Assembly (NCBI RefSeq): GCF_902686445.1
Contig: NC_062227.1
Span: forward strand, 26,590,777 to 26,654,776
Origin: Sciurus carolinensis
Lineage: Eukaryota; Chordata; Mammalia; Rodentia; Sciuridae
DNA: 64,000 nucleotides
Direction of reading: 5' to 3'
Below are positions 44,095 to 57,608 of the stretch, piece by piece. Below the pieces are notes generated by a model. It ran no database searches. It was given only the letters and a program-made list of their open reading frames with translations, and was not told the DNA's origin. The translations under genes were made by a program, and so were the position numbers. The stretch's first letter is position 1; each line of letters starts with the position of its first letter.

Positions 44095-44211
44095 GGAGAC
44101 AGGTATTTTTTTTTTTTTTCTTTTTTTTTTTTTGGGTGCTGGGGATCGAACCCAGGGCCTTGTGCTTGCAAGGCAAGCGCTCTACCTACTGAGCTAGGAG
44201 ACAGGTATTTT
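44095..44211 (-). mobile_element. Young ID SINE with perfect 15-bp TSD
   Basis: The element 44110-44196 is poly-T followed by 'gtgctggggatcgaacccagg', 'ccttgtgcttgcaaggcaagcgctctacctactgagct'. On the minus strand the A box (AGCTCAGTAGG) and B box (GGTTCGATCCC) are intact, including a CpG. The TSD ggagacaggtatttt (44095-44109, 44197-44211) is perfect. It is the least decayed SINE here. Confidence 0.95.
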
Positions 44212-44510
44212 GATTAAATGAGAGAATTGTTTTGATCACACATTCAGAGTCATTTTGTTAGACATCAGGGCCATAGTCAGGGACACAGGAAGGTCCTACT
44301 GTACTGTCAACACAGATATAGCTTCAGGAGGCTGAAAGGAAAACATTACAAGCAAGCATACAATGGAGATAGGTCAGAACAAAATGGCATTACTTTGGTT
44401 CTTTTCCATTTCCAGATGAAATACAAAGCACTAGAAGATATTTGAAAAACTGAATTTGTTGTTTGCAGAATGTTGGATACAATAAAATACAGAAGAAAAC
44501 CCACTGCTGG

Positions 44511-44730
44511 CCAGGTGCAGTGGTGCACACCTGTAATCCCAGACTGAGGCAGGAGGATCATGAGTGCAAAGCCAGCCTCAACAACTTATGGAGGCCCTAG
44601 GCAACTCAATGAAATCCTGCCTCTAAATAAAATATGAAAAAGGGTTGGGGATGTGGCTCAGTGGTTAAGTACCCCTAAGTTCAATACATGACTAAAAAAA
44701 AAAAAAAGAAGAAGAAAAAACAAAAAACCA
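44511..44730 (+). mobile_element. Dimeric SINE, 10-bp TSD
   Basis: B1 half 'ccaggtgcagtggtgcacacctgtaatccc', ID half 'gggttggggatgtggctcagtgg', long A-rich tail. The TSD cactgctggc lies at 44502-44511 and 44731-44740. A short deletion removes part of the B1 half after 'atccca'. Confidence 0.92.
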
Positions 44731-46339
44731 CACTGCTGGCAGTGGCTGCTGTCAGAACTGATCCACTGCAAGCAAATGTAAGCAAAGTGGGGAGAGGGAC
44801 ACTAAGGAGACCCGCATATTAGGTGTCACTGTGCTGTGTCTTGGTACAGAGAAGTCAGAGGTCAAGGACATTGTTAGACTGATCCAGAAGGTGTGCTACA
44901 TTCTATCCTCATAGGAAAAGAAACAACATGTCTGCGGAGATAGGAACCATCTTTCTGTCACTCGGCTGGTAGCTGTAGAGGCAAGTCTAGGAGATGAAAC
45001 CTGGGAAATCCGAGCAGGGTCCCAAAAAATAAACTGTCAGACATCCACTACACAGCTCAGAGTGTGCCTAGGGGACCAGGAGAAAATCAGGAGTCAAGAG
45101 TGTTTCACCCAGGGTAATACCCGCCATAGAGACCCAATAACGCCTGGTTCCCCCACCCCCTTTGAGTCTGGTGGCTTGCAGGACCTGGGGAGGAGGGGGC
45201 AAAACTGTGCAATTGGGAACTGAGTCCAGGAGGCTGGGGAAGACGGGGTCCAGAGGTGATGGAGGGAGTGAGTGATTGGCTCCTCTGCAGCCTGAGTGGA
45301 ATCCATGGGATTCCTGGGGTGCAGTCTCCCAAGGTGGATTTGCTGCTGCTGGACCCTGTAGGCACACTGATTTAAAAACTTTAGACCAATCACCTTTCAA
45401 CAAAACACCTGGGGACTAATTAGGAGCTCTGCCTATGGGAACTCCTCTCACAGACCTCTACAGCAAGCCCGCCCTGAGAGTGGAACAGACAACACTCTTC
45501 AGTGCACTCTACCTCATGCTGCCAAGAAGGGAAGCTGAGAATTTTTGAACTCCAACTGGAAACTTGAGTAAACACAGAAAGAGGAGGAATTTGATAGCCT
45601 GTGGCCACTAATCTTGTGCAACAATATATACCTCAAGAATAAACAGGAAGAAAGACATTTGGGAACAGATAATTTTTATTCCTGCAATGGAAATAATTCC
45701 TTACTTGTTCCTTGAGGACCTTTTTTTCCCCTAATTTGTTCTCTTTCTTTGTGTACTGAATGTTTCATGGATATTTATACATATACATATTTGTCCCTCT
45801 TTTCTTATTTCTAGCATTTTTGAAGGACTCTGTCTATTAAAAGCTAGGTGTTTTGATTATTATATTTTGGGAATTTTTTTGGCACTACTTTTCACTTGTC
45901 TGTATCTCTCAGTTCTCTTTCTTGTTTTTCTTTTGCTAACAATCAAGTTGTATTCTGTTTCACTCTTCCATTAATTTTTTACTTCTATTTTCTCTTCTCA
46001 TCCCTCATGACTATCACATTTTATATCTCTTCTGCATTCTCCCTGTTTACCTTTTGAAATTGCAAACTCTTTTTTAAACTTACTATTTTTACTTTTGGCA
46101 ATTGTTAATCATACTATGTCTGTTAATTGTGCCAATTAATATTGTAGATGTCATTGTAGAAGCTAAGCATTTTGCTTGATGCTGTAAATTATTTTCACTG
46201 GTTGTGGTTATTATTTGTCTCCTACTAAACCACAAGGTACTGGAAACCTTCAGGGATACTATAACTTCATAGGGTAGAAACTCTGCCACCTCAGATTCTT
46301 ACTGATAGATGGGCAGACACACAAACAGTTTAAAAAGCA

Positions 46340-47180
46340 AGGGAACAATCCATCCCAAACAAACCAATAACAGAAACATAACTCTATAACTGAATCCATT
46401 GAGACAACAGTGGAGGAAATGTCAGAGAAGAAATTTAGAAAGTTCATAGTTAAACTGATCACAATGTCAGGAGTGAAATTACAGAAAAATACAAGAAATG
46501 AAATATCATTTCAATAAGGAAATAGAGATCCTGAAAAAGAATCAATTAGAAATCCTCAAAATGAAGGAATCAATAAACCAAATTAAAATTCAATGGAAAG
46601 CATCACTAAAGACTAGACCACTTGGAAGACAGAGTTTCATGAAATGAAGATAACATATATAATCTTGAAAATAAAGTTGACCATGGAGAAAAGATGTTAA
46701 GATACCATGAATAGGATTTTCAAGAAATGTGGAATAACATAAAAATACAAAATTTACTGGCATAGAAGAAGGCTCTGAAATATAAACTAAAGGAATGCAC
46801 AATCTTTTCAAGGAAATAATATCAGAAAATTTCCCAAACCTTAAGAATGAAAAGGAAAATCAAATAAAAGAGGCATACAGGACTGGAAATATACAAAATT
46901 ACAACAGAGTCACACGAGGCCAAATTACTATGAAAATGCCTAATAAACAGAAAAAAGAGACCATTAAAGGGTAGTAGAGAAAACTGACAGGTTATATTTA
47001 GAGGTAAACCAACCACGATTGCAGCTGATTTCTCAACCCAGACACTCAAAGCTAGGTCTTGCTCTGAAAGAAATTGATGCCAACCAAGAACTATTATATC
47101 CAGCAAAATTAAGCTTTGGAATTGAAGATGAAAACAAATTGTCCATGATAAACAAAAGTTAAGGGAATTACAACTAAAAG
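46340..47180 (+). pseudogene. Degenerate L1 ORF1
   Basis: Follows the young ORF1 in order: coil region ('gaaatagagatcctgaaaaagaatc', 'cacttggaagacagag'), RNA-binding part ('gaaaatttcccaaaccttaag', 'ggtaaaccaacc') and CTD ('gaactattatatccagcaaaattaagc'). Frames are repeatedly broken. No protein possible. Confidence 0.85.
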
Positions 47181-47329
47181 TCTACACTACAAAACATACT
47201 CTAAAATATTTTATGATGACAAAGTGAAAAATAAAACTGAAAACCAGCAGAGGGAGAAAATACAACTGGAAGAATAGTCAATCAAAGGAGAAACTAATTC
47301 AAATTCAAAATAGAAATGAATCAAAATGA

Positions 47330-50300
47330 CAGTGAATAAAATCATCTTTCAATAATAACACTGAATATAAGTGATCTAAAGTCATCAATCAAAAGACATA
47401 AATTGGCAGATTGGATTAAAAAACAAGACCCACAACATACTGTCTCAAGATACTCAACTCATAGGCAAAGACACCCAAAAACTGAAGGTGAAAGGATGGG
47501 AAAAAACATATATTCACATGGATCTGCTAAACAAACAGAAGTTTCTATTCTTCCAAACAAAAATGAAATAAAGTATAGAATTTTTAAAAAATGCACTTAA
47601 TAATTTAGAATTAAAAGACATATGTATAGTATTTTATCTATCAAACTATCAATGACTGAATACACTTTCTTCTGAGCAGACCATGGATCATTTCCCAAAA
47701 TAGATAGACCATATCTAAGGCCATGAAGCAACTGTTAGGAAATATAAAAAACAGAGAAGAAGCTACTCTAACTCCTGGAGACTAAATAATAAGCTAATGA
47801 ATGATCAATGGATTGCGGAAGAAATCAGGGATGAAATAAAAAAACAAAAAATGTAGAGATAAATGAGAAAAGTGATACAACATATCAAAAATCACAGGGA
47901 CACTATGAAGGCAGTTCTAAGAGGAAAGTTCATTGTTTTGAGCTCATTCATTAAAAAAATAGAAAGATACAAATAAATAATCTAACATTAAATCTCAAGT
48001 CCCTGGAAAGAGAAGAGCAAATCAACACCTGAAGGAGTAGAAGTCAAGAAATACTTAAAATCAGAGCTGAAATCAATTAAATCATAATAAAAAATTTTTA
48101 AAAAATCAACAAGACAAAAAGTTGATTCTTTGAAAAGATAAATAAAACTGATAAACACTTAGTCAATCTAACCTAAAGAGAAAGGAAAAAAAACTCACTG
48201 ATTAATATTTGTGATGAAAAAGAAAATATCACCATAGGACACTACTGAAATACAGAGGGAAATCGCTATTTTGAAAATTTATACTCCAATAAATTAGAAA
48301 ATCTTGAAGACATCAACAAGTTTCTAGAGATACATTACTGACCCAAATTGAGTCAGAAAGATATAGAAAATTGAAACAGATCAATTTCAAGTAATGAATT
48401 TCAAGATGCCATTAAAAGTATGAACAAAGAAAGGTCCAGGAGCAGATGGATTCTCAGCCAAGTTCTTCCAGACCTTAAAATTAGAACTAATATCAATCCT
48501 CAAGTTATTCCACAAAATAGAAAAGTAGGGAACCCTTCCAAACTCATTCTATGAAACTAGTATCAACATGATACCAAAAATAGGCAAAGGCACATGAAGG
48601 AAAGAAAACTTCAGACCAATATCCCTGATGAAAATACATGCAAAAATTGTTAATAAAACACTGGCAAATTGCATACAAAAATATATTTAAAAGATAGAGC
48701 ACCATGATCAAGTGGGTTTCATGCCACAGATGGAAGGTTAGTTCAACATAGAGAAGTCAATAACTGTAACTCACCACATCAATAGACTTAAAGACAAGAA
48801 ACTCATAATTATCTCAATAGACACAAAGAAAACATTTGGCCAAATACAGCAGCCATTTATGTTTAAAAACTAGAAAAATTAGGGTTAGTAGGAACATACC
48901 TCAATATTATAAAAGCTATGTAAGACAAACCCAAGGACAACATCTTTCTAAATAAAGAAAAACTGATAACATTTTCTCTAAAAACTGGAAGAACACAGGG
49001 ATGATCTCTTTCACTATTTTTATTCAACACAATCCTTGAAACTCTAGCCAGAGCAATTAGGCAAAATAAAAAATTAAAGGGGTACGAATAGGAAAAGAAG
49101 AGTTCAAACTATCTCCATTTGCCAGAGGCATTATCCTATATTTAGAAGACCCGAATACTACACCAGAGTAATTCTAGAACTCATAAATGAATTCAGCAAA
49201 GTAGTAGGATGCAAAATAAACACCCATAAATCAATTGTATTCCTATAAAGCAATGATGAGTCAGCTGAAAGAGAAATTAGTAAAACTATCACATTCACAA
49301 TAACTTCAATAAAATAAAATACTTGGGAATTAATCTGACAAAAGAGGTGAAAGACCTCTACAATGAAAATGACAGAACACTAAAGAAAGAAATTAAAGAA
49401 GACCTTAGAAGATGAAAAGATTTCCCATGTTCTTGAATAGGCAGAAAATACTGTCAAAATGTCCATACTACCAATGGCACTATACAGATTGGATGCAATT
49501 CCTATTAAAATTCCAATAACATTCTTCATAGAAGTGGAAATAGCAATCATGAAATTCATTTGGAAAAATAAGAGGCCAGAATAGCCAAAACAATCCTTAG
49601 TGAGAAAGCGAAGCAGGAGGCGTCACAGTACCAGACACTACATTGTACTACAGAGCTATAGTAACAAAAACAGGATGGTATTGGTACCAAAAAAGGCATG
49701 GGCACCAATGAAATACAATAGAAAATACAGATACAAGCCCACACAAATACAGTAATCTCATACTAGCTAAGGGCACCAAAAACATACACTGGAGAAAAGA
49801 CAGGCTCTTCAACAAATGGTGCTGGAAAAACTGGAAGTCCATATGTTATAAAATGAAATTTAACACCCACCTCTCACCTTGCACAAAACTCAAATCAGAT
49901 GGATCAAAGACATAGGTATTAGACCAGAAGTACTGCACCTACTAGAATTAAATGTAGGCCTGACACTCCAACATGTTGGCTTAGTAACTGACTTTCTTAA
50001 CAAAACTCCTAAAGTACAAGAAGTAAAATCAAATTCATTAAATTGGGATGGTTTCAAACTAAAAAGCTTCTTCACTACAAAGGAAACAACCAAGAGTGCG
50101 AAGAAAGAGCCTACAGAATGGGAGAAAATCTTTGCCACCCGTAACTCAGACAAGACATTAATTCCAAGGATTTCCCAAAACCTCAAAGAATTAACACCAA
50201 ACACCAAACAACAACAACAGCAAAAAATAACCCTATCAATAAATGGGCAAAGGAACTGAACAGTAACTTCTCAAAAGAAAAGAATATGGTCAACAAATAT

Positions 50301-50825
50301 ATGAAAAAATGTCCAACACCTCTAGCAATTACAGAAGTGCAAATTAAAAATATACTGAGATTCCATCTCATTCCAGTCAGAATGATTAAGAATACAAATA
50401 ACAATAAAAGCTGGCAAGGATGTGGGGAAAAGCTTCACTCATTCATTGTTGTTGGGACTGCAAATTGGTGCAACTACTCTGGAAAGCAGTATGGAGATTC
50501 CTCAAAAAACTTGAAATGGAATCACCATACTGAGTTATCCCACTCCTTGGCTTATTCCCAGAGGATTTAAAATCAGAAATTACAGTGATGCAGCCACATC
50601 AAAGTTTAAAGCAGCTCAATGCACAATAACAAAGCCCACCTTGGTGCCCTTCAACAGATGACTGAATAAAGAAACTGTGGTATATATACACAATGGAGTA
50701 TTTCTCAGAATAAAGAACAATGAAATTATGACATTTACCCATAAATGGATGGAGCTGGAGAATATCGTGCTAAGTGAAATAAGCCAGTCCCCAAAAACCA
50801 AAAGCCAAATGTTCTCTGTAATATG
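47330..50825 (+). pseudogene. Degenerate L1 ORF2
   Basis: Endonuclease start is recognisable ('gcagattggattaaaa' = ADWIK), then the PGADGFSAKFF region near 48436-48465, a damaged RT motif near 49115-49130, and C-terminal pieces open at 49879-50259 (KDIGIRPEVLHLLE, NWDGFKLKSFFTTKETTKS) and 50286-50570 (MKKCPTPLAITEVQIKN, WQGCGEKLHSFI). Numerous stops and shifts. Length matches a complete ORF2. Confidence 0.9.
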
Positions 50826-51112
50826 TGGATGCTAACACACAACAAGGAGTGGAAGAATAGATTCATTGTATTAGACAAAGGGGAATGAAGGGAATGGAGG
50901 GGGACTAGGAATATGACTGATGGTGGAATGAATTGGACATAAATTTCCTAAATGCACATATGAATATACCACAATGAATCTCACCTTAGTGTACATCCAC
51001 AAGATGGGATCCTAATCAGAATAAGATATATTCCATGCTTGTATAAATGTATCAAAATAGATTCCACTGTCATGTATAATTTAAAAGAACAAATAAAAAT
51101 TTAAAAAATTGA

Positions 51113-51804
51113 AATTGTAAAATATTTACAACATATCCCTGAGTTTCTAATTTGCAAAATGCACATGGATCAGTGCATTTGTAAGACTGTTTGTCTTGCA
51201 GTTTACTTGCACACCAATAAAATGACATGTCAGACAGAAGAAAACACAAGTCTATTTAACCAAGAGATTTGGAGCATGTCCTGAAGTGTACCTGCTGAAG
51301 CTTCTGCCTGATTTATTTTCTAGGTCCCACAGACCACACTTGGGGTTGTACACTATGTTCCTTGAGCCCCTCTATCCTGTACATGGCACTGCCTGGGGAC
51401 TTCTGGATTCAAGATTGAATTGGAGAAACGTCAAATTGGTCATGCAGTAAGTTGTGCGCATGCATCATTTTTGTAGTACACATAGCTAAAGCAGAACAGC
51501 AACTTGAATTGACGTGATAGGAGAATAGACACAGAGCTATGGATCTGATAGGTCCTTTGAAGATAAATTTGATCAAATTGATGACAGATGGAAAATCAGG
51601 GGTCGAGGGAGAAGGTGTAAAGGATGACTCTAGATGCCTGTCTTGCTAAATTGATGAGAGTACCATTATTTTAGGTGGAGGCACATGAGCAGGTGGGAGG
51701 TTTTATTAAATCAGTTTTCAACATGTTACAGACACATGAGCACACAGTATAGGAAATTCTGTTATTACATGTTAGGCACTCTAATCATAGTATCATTTAG
51801 CTTT
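51113..51804. other. Unassigned sequence
   Basis: No family or gene recognised between two L1 elements. Confidence 0.35.
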
Positions 51805-52200
51805 CATTTTATATTTTGTTTTCATTTTTATTATTTTTATTAGTTCATTCTGGTGTTGCATAACAGAATTCATTTTGATATAATTATATAAGTATGGAAT
51901 ATAATTTACTCTAATTCAGTCCCTGATACTTCCCTCTTGCCTCCCCTCCTTCCTCCTCCTAGTCCCTTTCCTCTACACTATTCCTCTTTCCTTTATTTAT
52001 TTAGAGTTTTTTAACTAGTGCCTTCAAAATAAACATAAAGGTGAGATTCACTGTGATATATTATGATATGTACATATAGTACATATAATATTATATGAAA
52101 ATTTAATCAGATTTATTGCACTGTTCTTCCCTTTTCTTATTCCTCCTTCCTCCCCCTCAATTCCCTTCCTTTTCTCCAGGGATCTTCTATTTTTATGGAA
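51805..52200 (-). mobile_element. L1 3' UTR, reverse (3' part of a second inverted L1)
   Basis: T-rich head, then 'gatataattatataagtatggaatataatttactctaatt' and C/T-rich blocks, matching older squirrel L1 3' ends in reverse. The neighbouring 52205-52388 is L1 in the opposite orientation. Confidence 0.65.
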
Positions 52201-52204
52201 TCCT

Positions 52205-52388
52205 CTGCCCATAATTTTTCTTTGGAAATTTATTTGGAAGATCAAGAGACCCAGAATAGTCAAAGCAATACTGGAAGCATCACAATACCAGATCTGAAAC
52301 CATACTACAGAGTTATAGTAACAAAATCAATGTGATATTGGCACCAAGTCAGACATGAAGACCAATGAAATAGAAAAGACAGAGAATA
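52205..52388 (+). mobile_element. L1 ORF2 fragment, opposite orientation (5' part of inverted L1)
   Basis: 'ggaaatttatttggaagatcaagagacccagaatagtcaaagc' to 'acagagttatagtaacaaaatc' and 'gaccaatgaaatagaaaagac' corresponds to young L1 1800-1990, coding [14 protein letters not shown] and the Y-rich segment after it. Stops present. Confidence 0.82.
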
Positions 52389-53160
52389 ACCTTTGTTTCT
52401 AATCGTCGCATCTCTATAAGGTAGATTCTACTATTAAATCTATTTTGCATGTGAATAATTTGATAACTGGAGGGATCAAGTATCTTGCTATCAGCTTGGT
52501 TTGGGGCCTAGGCATCCTGATTCTAAATTATACTCTTCTACTTTGCTCATCTGAGACCAACCCAAGCTTGGTTCACACATTGATTTCAGCCCCACTTCTG
52601 TACACACCAAAATATACCTTGATTTTTCAAAAATTATTGATATATTTATTGCTCTATGAACTGACTTCCCAAGATAGATGACTACCCCCTCAGACTACCT
52701 GAGTTTTCTCTGTTTACTCTGATCTCCATTTATTCTCTAGATTCACCCTGTTTCAGGTCTCCTATTCAAACTGCATTCTTGGGTTTTCTTGGACTGAACT
52801 TCCCAGGAATGACCAGTGTGCTCTGAACCTGTACATCAATACCAACTCTCCTGGCTTCCACAGAACACTGACCCTAGCCAAGGCACTGAAACTCTGTAAC
52901 TGACCAGGGCCCTGAGTCAGTCATCCCTGTTAGAATCTGTAGGTCTGTGTGTGGAGATTTCGGCTCAGAGAGAAATATTTCATCCCATGTCTAGTTGTAG
53001 ACTATGAAAGGCATTTTGTTTCCCTGAACAACACACAAAACCTGATGCCCTATTCAACATTCCTCCTAATTCCTTTGAACCATTTTCCTGTATTGGACAT
53101 ACTTTTACAGGTACTCCTCTAAAATTTTCCCCATTTCTAGCTCCACGGTATGAAACTTTC
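52389..53160. other. Unassigned sequence
   Basis: No repeat family or coding signature recognised. Confidence 0.35.
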
Positions 53161-53164
53161 CTGG

Positions 53165-53541
53165 ATGCTATGGTCTTAATGTTTGTGTCCCCATCACCAC
53201 CAAAATTTATATGTTGAAGTCCTAATTCCAAAGTCATAAATTAGAAGGTCAGAACTTTGGGAGAAGATTAGGTCATGAGAATGGAGCCCTCAGAACAGGT
53301 TTAGTGCCCTCCTAAAAGAAGACCTAGAAAGCCACCTCACCCCTTCCGCCATGTGAGGACACAGTGGGAATGTACCATCTGTGAACCAGGAAGCAGGCCC
53401 TGGTTCAACAGAAACCACATATGCTAGAGCCTTGATCTTGCATTCCACAACGTCTAGAACTGTGAGAAATACGTTTTTGTTGTTTACATTGTGCAGTCTG
53501 TATTATTTTGTTATAGCAGCTCAATTGGGCTGATACCAGGT
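53165..53541 (+). mobile_element. MLT1A/B-type ERVL-MaLR LTR
   Basis: Near-canonical order: 'aatgtttgtgtccccatcacc', 'tatgttgaagtcctaattcc', 'gattaggtcatgagaatggagccctca', 'cgccatgtgaggacacag', 'aaccaggaagcaggccct', 'ctagaactgtgagaaatac', 'tattttgttatagcagc'. Confidence 0.9.
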
Positions 53542-53544
53542 TTC

Positions 53545-54055
53545 ATTTTTTTGTTGTTATTTGTTGTTTTTCCTTTTAGGTATACATGACAGTAGAGTGT
53601 ATTTTGACATATTATACATACATGGAATATAACTTATTCTAATTAGGATACCATTCTTGCAGTTGTACATGACGTAGAGTTTCATATGTGAACTTAGGAA
53701 TAAGTTTTGTCCAATTAATTCTACTATCTTTCCTATTCCCATCCCCCATCACTTCCCTTCATTCCCCTTTGTTTAATACAACGAACTTCTATTCTTCACT
53801 CCCCGCTCATTGTGTGTTAGCTTCCACATATCAGAGAAAATATTCCACCTTTGGTTTTTTGGGATTGGCTTATTTCACTTAGCATGATCATCTACAGTTC
53901 CATCCATTTACCAACAAATACCATAATTTCATTCTTCTTTATGCTGAGTAATACTCCATTGTGTATATGTAACACATTTTCTTTACCCTTTCATCTGTTG
54001 AAGGGCACCTAGGTTGATCCCATAGTTTAGCTATTGTGAATTGAGCTGCTATTGA
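53545..54055 (-). mobile_element. 5'-truncated L1 3' end
   Basis: T-rich head, 'ggtatacatgacagtagagtg', 'acatgacgtagagtttcatatg', then reversed ORF2 end: 'ggcttatttcacttagcatgatcatctac', 'gagtaatactccattgtgtatatg', 'gttgaagggcacctaggttg'. It abuts the MLT1 LTR. No clear TSD. Confidence 0.9.
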
Positions 54056-54059
54056 TTGT

Positions 54060-57000
54060 TTTTGCTCTTGATTTTTATGTGCTCATACCATATCAATCTT
54101 CCCTCATTTTTCCTTTTGCTCCTCAGTTCTAGAGTTAAGTTCTAATCTTTTCATTTCTATTTCTGTGTGCTATTCTTCCAGGGCTTCATCCCTCCTCTCA
54201 ACTTCTAATTATAACTTTATGGATGCAAATTTTAAACTCTGATCCTGAACCAGTTCTTTCAAGTTTCCTCAGGCTTTTATCTTGTAAGTTCAACTTTGGA
54301 CAAACAACTGCACTTGGATGAGTCATTTCTCATATCAGATATTTTTCTCATACCAGAGTATCTCTGTTGCTTCTCCTTGAAAAGGCACCAGCTACTTCCA
54401 GGACAACACCACAGACACCTGTCACTTTCCCTGGGAGTGCTCGTCCCTTCCCTGAGCTGCCACTCCTGGCTGACCAGTTATATGCCTGGAGTTCCAGGCT
54501 CCCCTACCTCCGCAGATCTTGGATGAAACCACACATTGCAGGTTGTAGCTTCCGGCCTCTGAAGCTTCTGCCTAACAGCCAGATGCTGAGGAAAGTTAAT
54601 GTCCCTCAGAGTGATTTTTGACTAATAAGAAATAGGAGTCAGAGGGAGCTAGGCAGATTGATGTCTCTTCCTCCGCTCACCCACAGCCTCATCTGGAGTG
54701 TAGTTTTCCCTCACAGCATGTGTGGAAAAGTCCTGTAGCTGGATGAATATGCCTGATAAGTCACTGCTATGTCTCTCTCTGGCTTCTTGCAAGATGGCAG
54801 ACAGTCCAGGAATGAATTGCTCCCTCCCTTGGCAGTATTTCCACCTCCTCTGAAATAATGCATCAACTCTTTAATCATCAGGCTCTGTTTTCTAGACAAT
54901 CCACGGTAAGAGGACTCTTCAAATCAGTACTTAAAAAAAAAAAAAGAAAAGGAGTATTATTTTTTCTTCACTCAAGTTGACTCCTGTGTCTGTCAAAAAT
55001 AATACTATTAACCTATCACTCAAGGCAAAAATAAGTTGGTCATTTTGTATTGCTCATTTTTTCCTTTTATTAATAGAACTCAGATTCTCGAAAGCACTGT
55101 TGGTTTTCCTTCGCACTGAAGTATCTCTTCAATGCGCACCATGGACACCAATCTGGACCAGGCCTATTCTCACAACTGTGCCTCAATTATTGCATAGGCT
55201 TCCCGCTATCCTAACTGGATTCATTGACTTCAGTATCTTTCCTACAATCTTGCACACTTTACCAGTCTACAAGACTATTCTTCTTTCAATATTATTTTTG
55301 TATCACTTCTTCAGAAACACATGCATAAAAACACATACAACATAAACTTCAGGGAGACTTCATGACATTAAAAAACTTGAAACTCTTTCTGGATTTGAAG
55401 TACTTTCCATTATCCAACACCCAGTCCATTCCTCTCTTCCTGGTACAGTCACAAGCCAGGTTCTTTTTCACTTTGCATCTTTGCTCCTATTATTTCCGTG
55501 GCCCACAGCACCTTTTCCTCCTCTCATATAAATCTTTTTTGCCTTCCAAACCTCAGCCTGAAACAATCTCTTTCAAGAGGTTTATCCTAAGAATGCTAGA
55601 ACACACTGCTGAATACCTTCCTTGAATTCCCTTGGCATTAATCATCTGCAATACTTACTTAAATACAGTTTGATTTATGTTGCTCACAAATTAGTATTTT
55701 AGTTCTCTTTTGTAAATTAAGTCACGTTTGTGACCATATAAATGATTTCACTCTTTTTATGTGGTTTTAATTACTTGGGGTGCATAATAGATGTTCAAGA
55801 CATTTCTTTATTGACTTTATTTGAAAATGAGTAGTCCAGGCACTATAACTAGAAGTGCTTTGGTTAGTTTAAGGATAGGTAACATAGAATAATATTTAAT
55901 GAGTAGTAGCAGAGATAGCTCAATCTAATGAACAAGGTGACTATCACAGGCCTACAGAATATTCTTGAGACTGTCACTCTCTGAAGATAATCTAATAATG
56001 GAGCACATACACCCCTCTTCTCTTTCAGAAATAAATGCACTCTTCCTTCATTCACAGCTGAATGGCAATAGTAAAATTAGGGAAGCAATTGGTTTTCTAA
56101 GTCTATACCGCCAATGCCATTTTGGACCCAGATCAAACTTTTACTGGACAAAGAATTAGAATATACTACGCAAGAGGCATGAAAGAGACTGTGACTTTAC
56201 TGGGGGAGGATATACACACAGGTTGGGAAGAGTATCAATTCATGATAAGGAGTTTGGATTTCACTCTAAAGTTAGAGGTATACCCTCCAAACATTTAAAA
56301 AAGAAATCTGACCTCAACTATGTTTTAGATAATTTCTGTAGTAGTATGGCAGAGGGAAAGAACTGGAGATAGAGAAACCAGTTGGCAGGTTCATGGTTGT
56401 TTCTGGTTCTCAAACTGCTTTGTGAATACTTAGTCCCTTAGAGATGCTTCATAGGCCATCTCAAAGGACAATGAGGGTGAGTGGGTGGGTGTCTGAGCCT
56501 CTAATTCAACTCCAACCTGACATGGCCTACTTATAACTGTCATAAGGGGACTTCTAGATAAAATTTTGGTAAAATATATTGAAGCTTAAAGAAATTGGAA
56601 AATACTGTTTGCTTAAACATCAGACTGTGTGGTGATTATTGTACAGATTTCAGAAATCTTTTGGTTGAGATTTAATTGGACTCAAAACATGAGGGCATAG
56701 AAGTGATTACATTAGCCCAGGCAGAAATCTCTCCAGGTGGAGCAGATTTATAGAAAGGAAAATTTTCAACACCTCATCCATTGAGTGTCAGGTGCCTCTG
56801 GGAATGGGCTGGCCTAAGAGATGATTAGAGAATGGGACGTGGAGATCAAGAGTACAGTCTGGGAGTCATAAGCATTAGATTAACTTTGAAGCTGAGGACA
56901 TGGATGATGTCATTCAATGAGAAAGTAAACAGCTGAGACCTCAAGACCAAGGTGATATCAAGGCCATGTATGTCATCTAACTGCTAACTCAGATTCTTCA

Positions 57001-57603
57001 GCCTTGCAGTGTTTTGTATTTTGTTTTAAATGTATTACCAACATTCAAAATTCAGTATTTATGACTTCTCTGGATAAATCAGAGGGTCTGACAGTACTTT
57101 GTTCATGCCACCATAGACCAGAGTTGGTGTGGAGTGGTGCTCCCTACAGGCAGGTACATGCTCAGCAGGTAAGTGCCTCCCCTCCCACCAGGCTGTGCCC
57201 ATGGTTTCCAGTGGGTTCAGTTTTTTCAGGATTTGTTTTTCCAACCCCTGAGGGAGAAGTACACTGGCAATGAGAACCAGGTCCCCAATCCTTATTATGA
57301 TGTAGAGACAGCAAATGGGTTTAGTGTTGTTGTTTCGGTTTTTTGTTTTCTGTTATTGTCATTGATGTTGTTTTAAAGGCATGAGCCCAAGAATCAAACT
57401 GAAGTTATATCTTTAGATTTAGGGAAGATAACAGGACTGATTCAGCCCATCGAAGCTAAATTATAATTATCATTTCTCAATTCTACTACAAGTACCACCA
57501 TCATAGAAAAATGTAATATTACATAACACATACAGTAAGATGTAGAAATATATTGTTAGCATATTGGTAGAAAACAATCTAAGAAATGAATGTTAGATTT
57601 GGA
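54060..57603. other. Mostly unique sequence, GC-richer 54360-54860
   Basis: No repeat family was assigned. The GC-richer block has short frames (54296-54621) without domains. Frames at 54977-55625 lack coding features. I cannot exclude decayed L1 5' sequence in 54080-54860. Confidence 0.35.
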
Positions 57604-57608
57604 GTTCA

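Larger units (their letters stand above)
44990..51112 (+). mobile_element. L1: Degenerate near full-length L1
   Basis: A GC-richer stretch (about 44990-45610) followed by AT-rich DNA precedes recognisable ORF1 (about 46340-47180), ORF2 (about 47330-50825), 3' UTR and an A-rich end at 51075-51112. The 5' UTR is inferred from position, composition and length (total about 6.1 kb). I see no motif fixing its first base. It bears no monomer or YY1 site like those of the young L1. Many stops and indels show it is old, yet still well aligned to the young copy. Confidence 0.85.

Noticed and set aside
44110..44196. Possible functional tRNA-Ala gene
   Set aside because: The A and B boxes are tRNA-like, but the acceptor stem is absent and an A-rich tail and TSD mark it as an ID SINE.
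45068..45403. Three overlapping minus-strand frames up to 111 codons
   Set aside because: They lie in the GC-rich inferred 5' UTR of the old L1, where stop codons are scarce, and show no family features.
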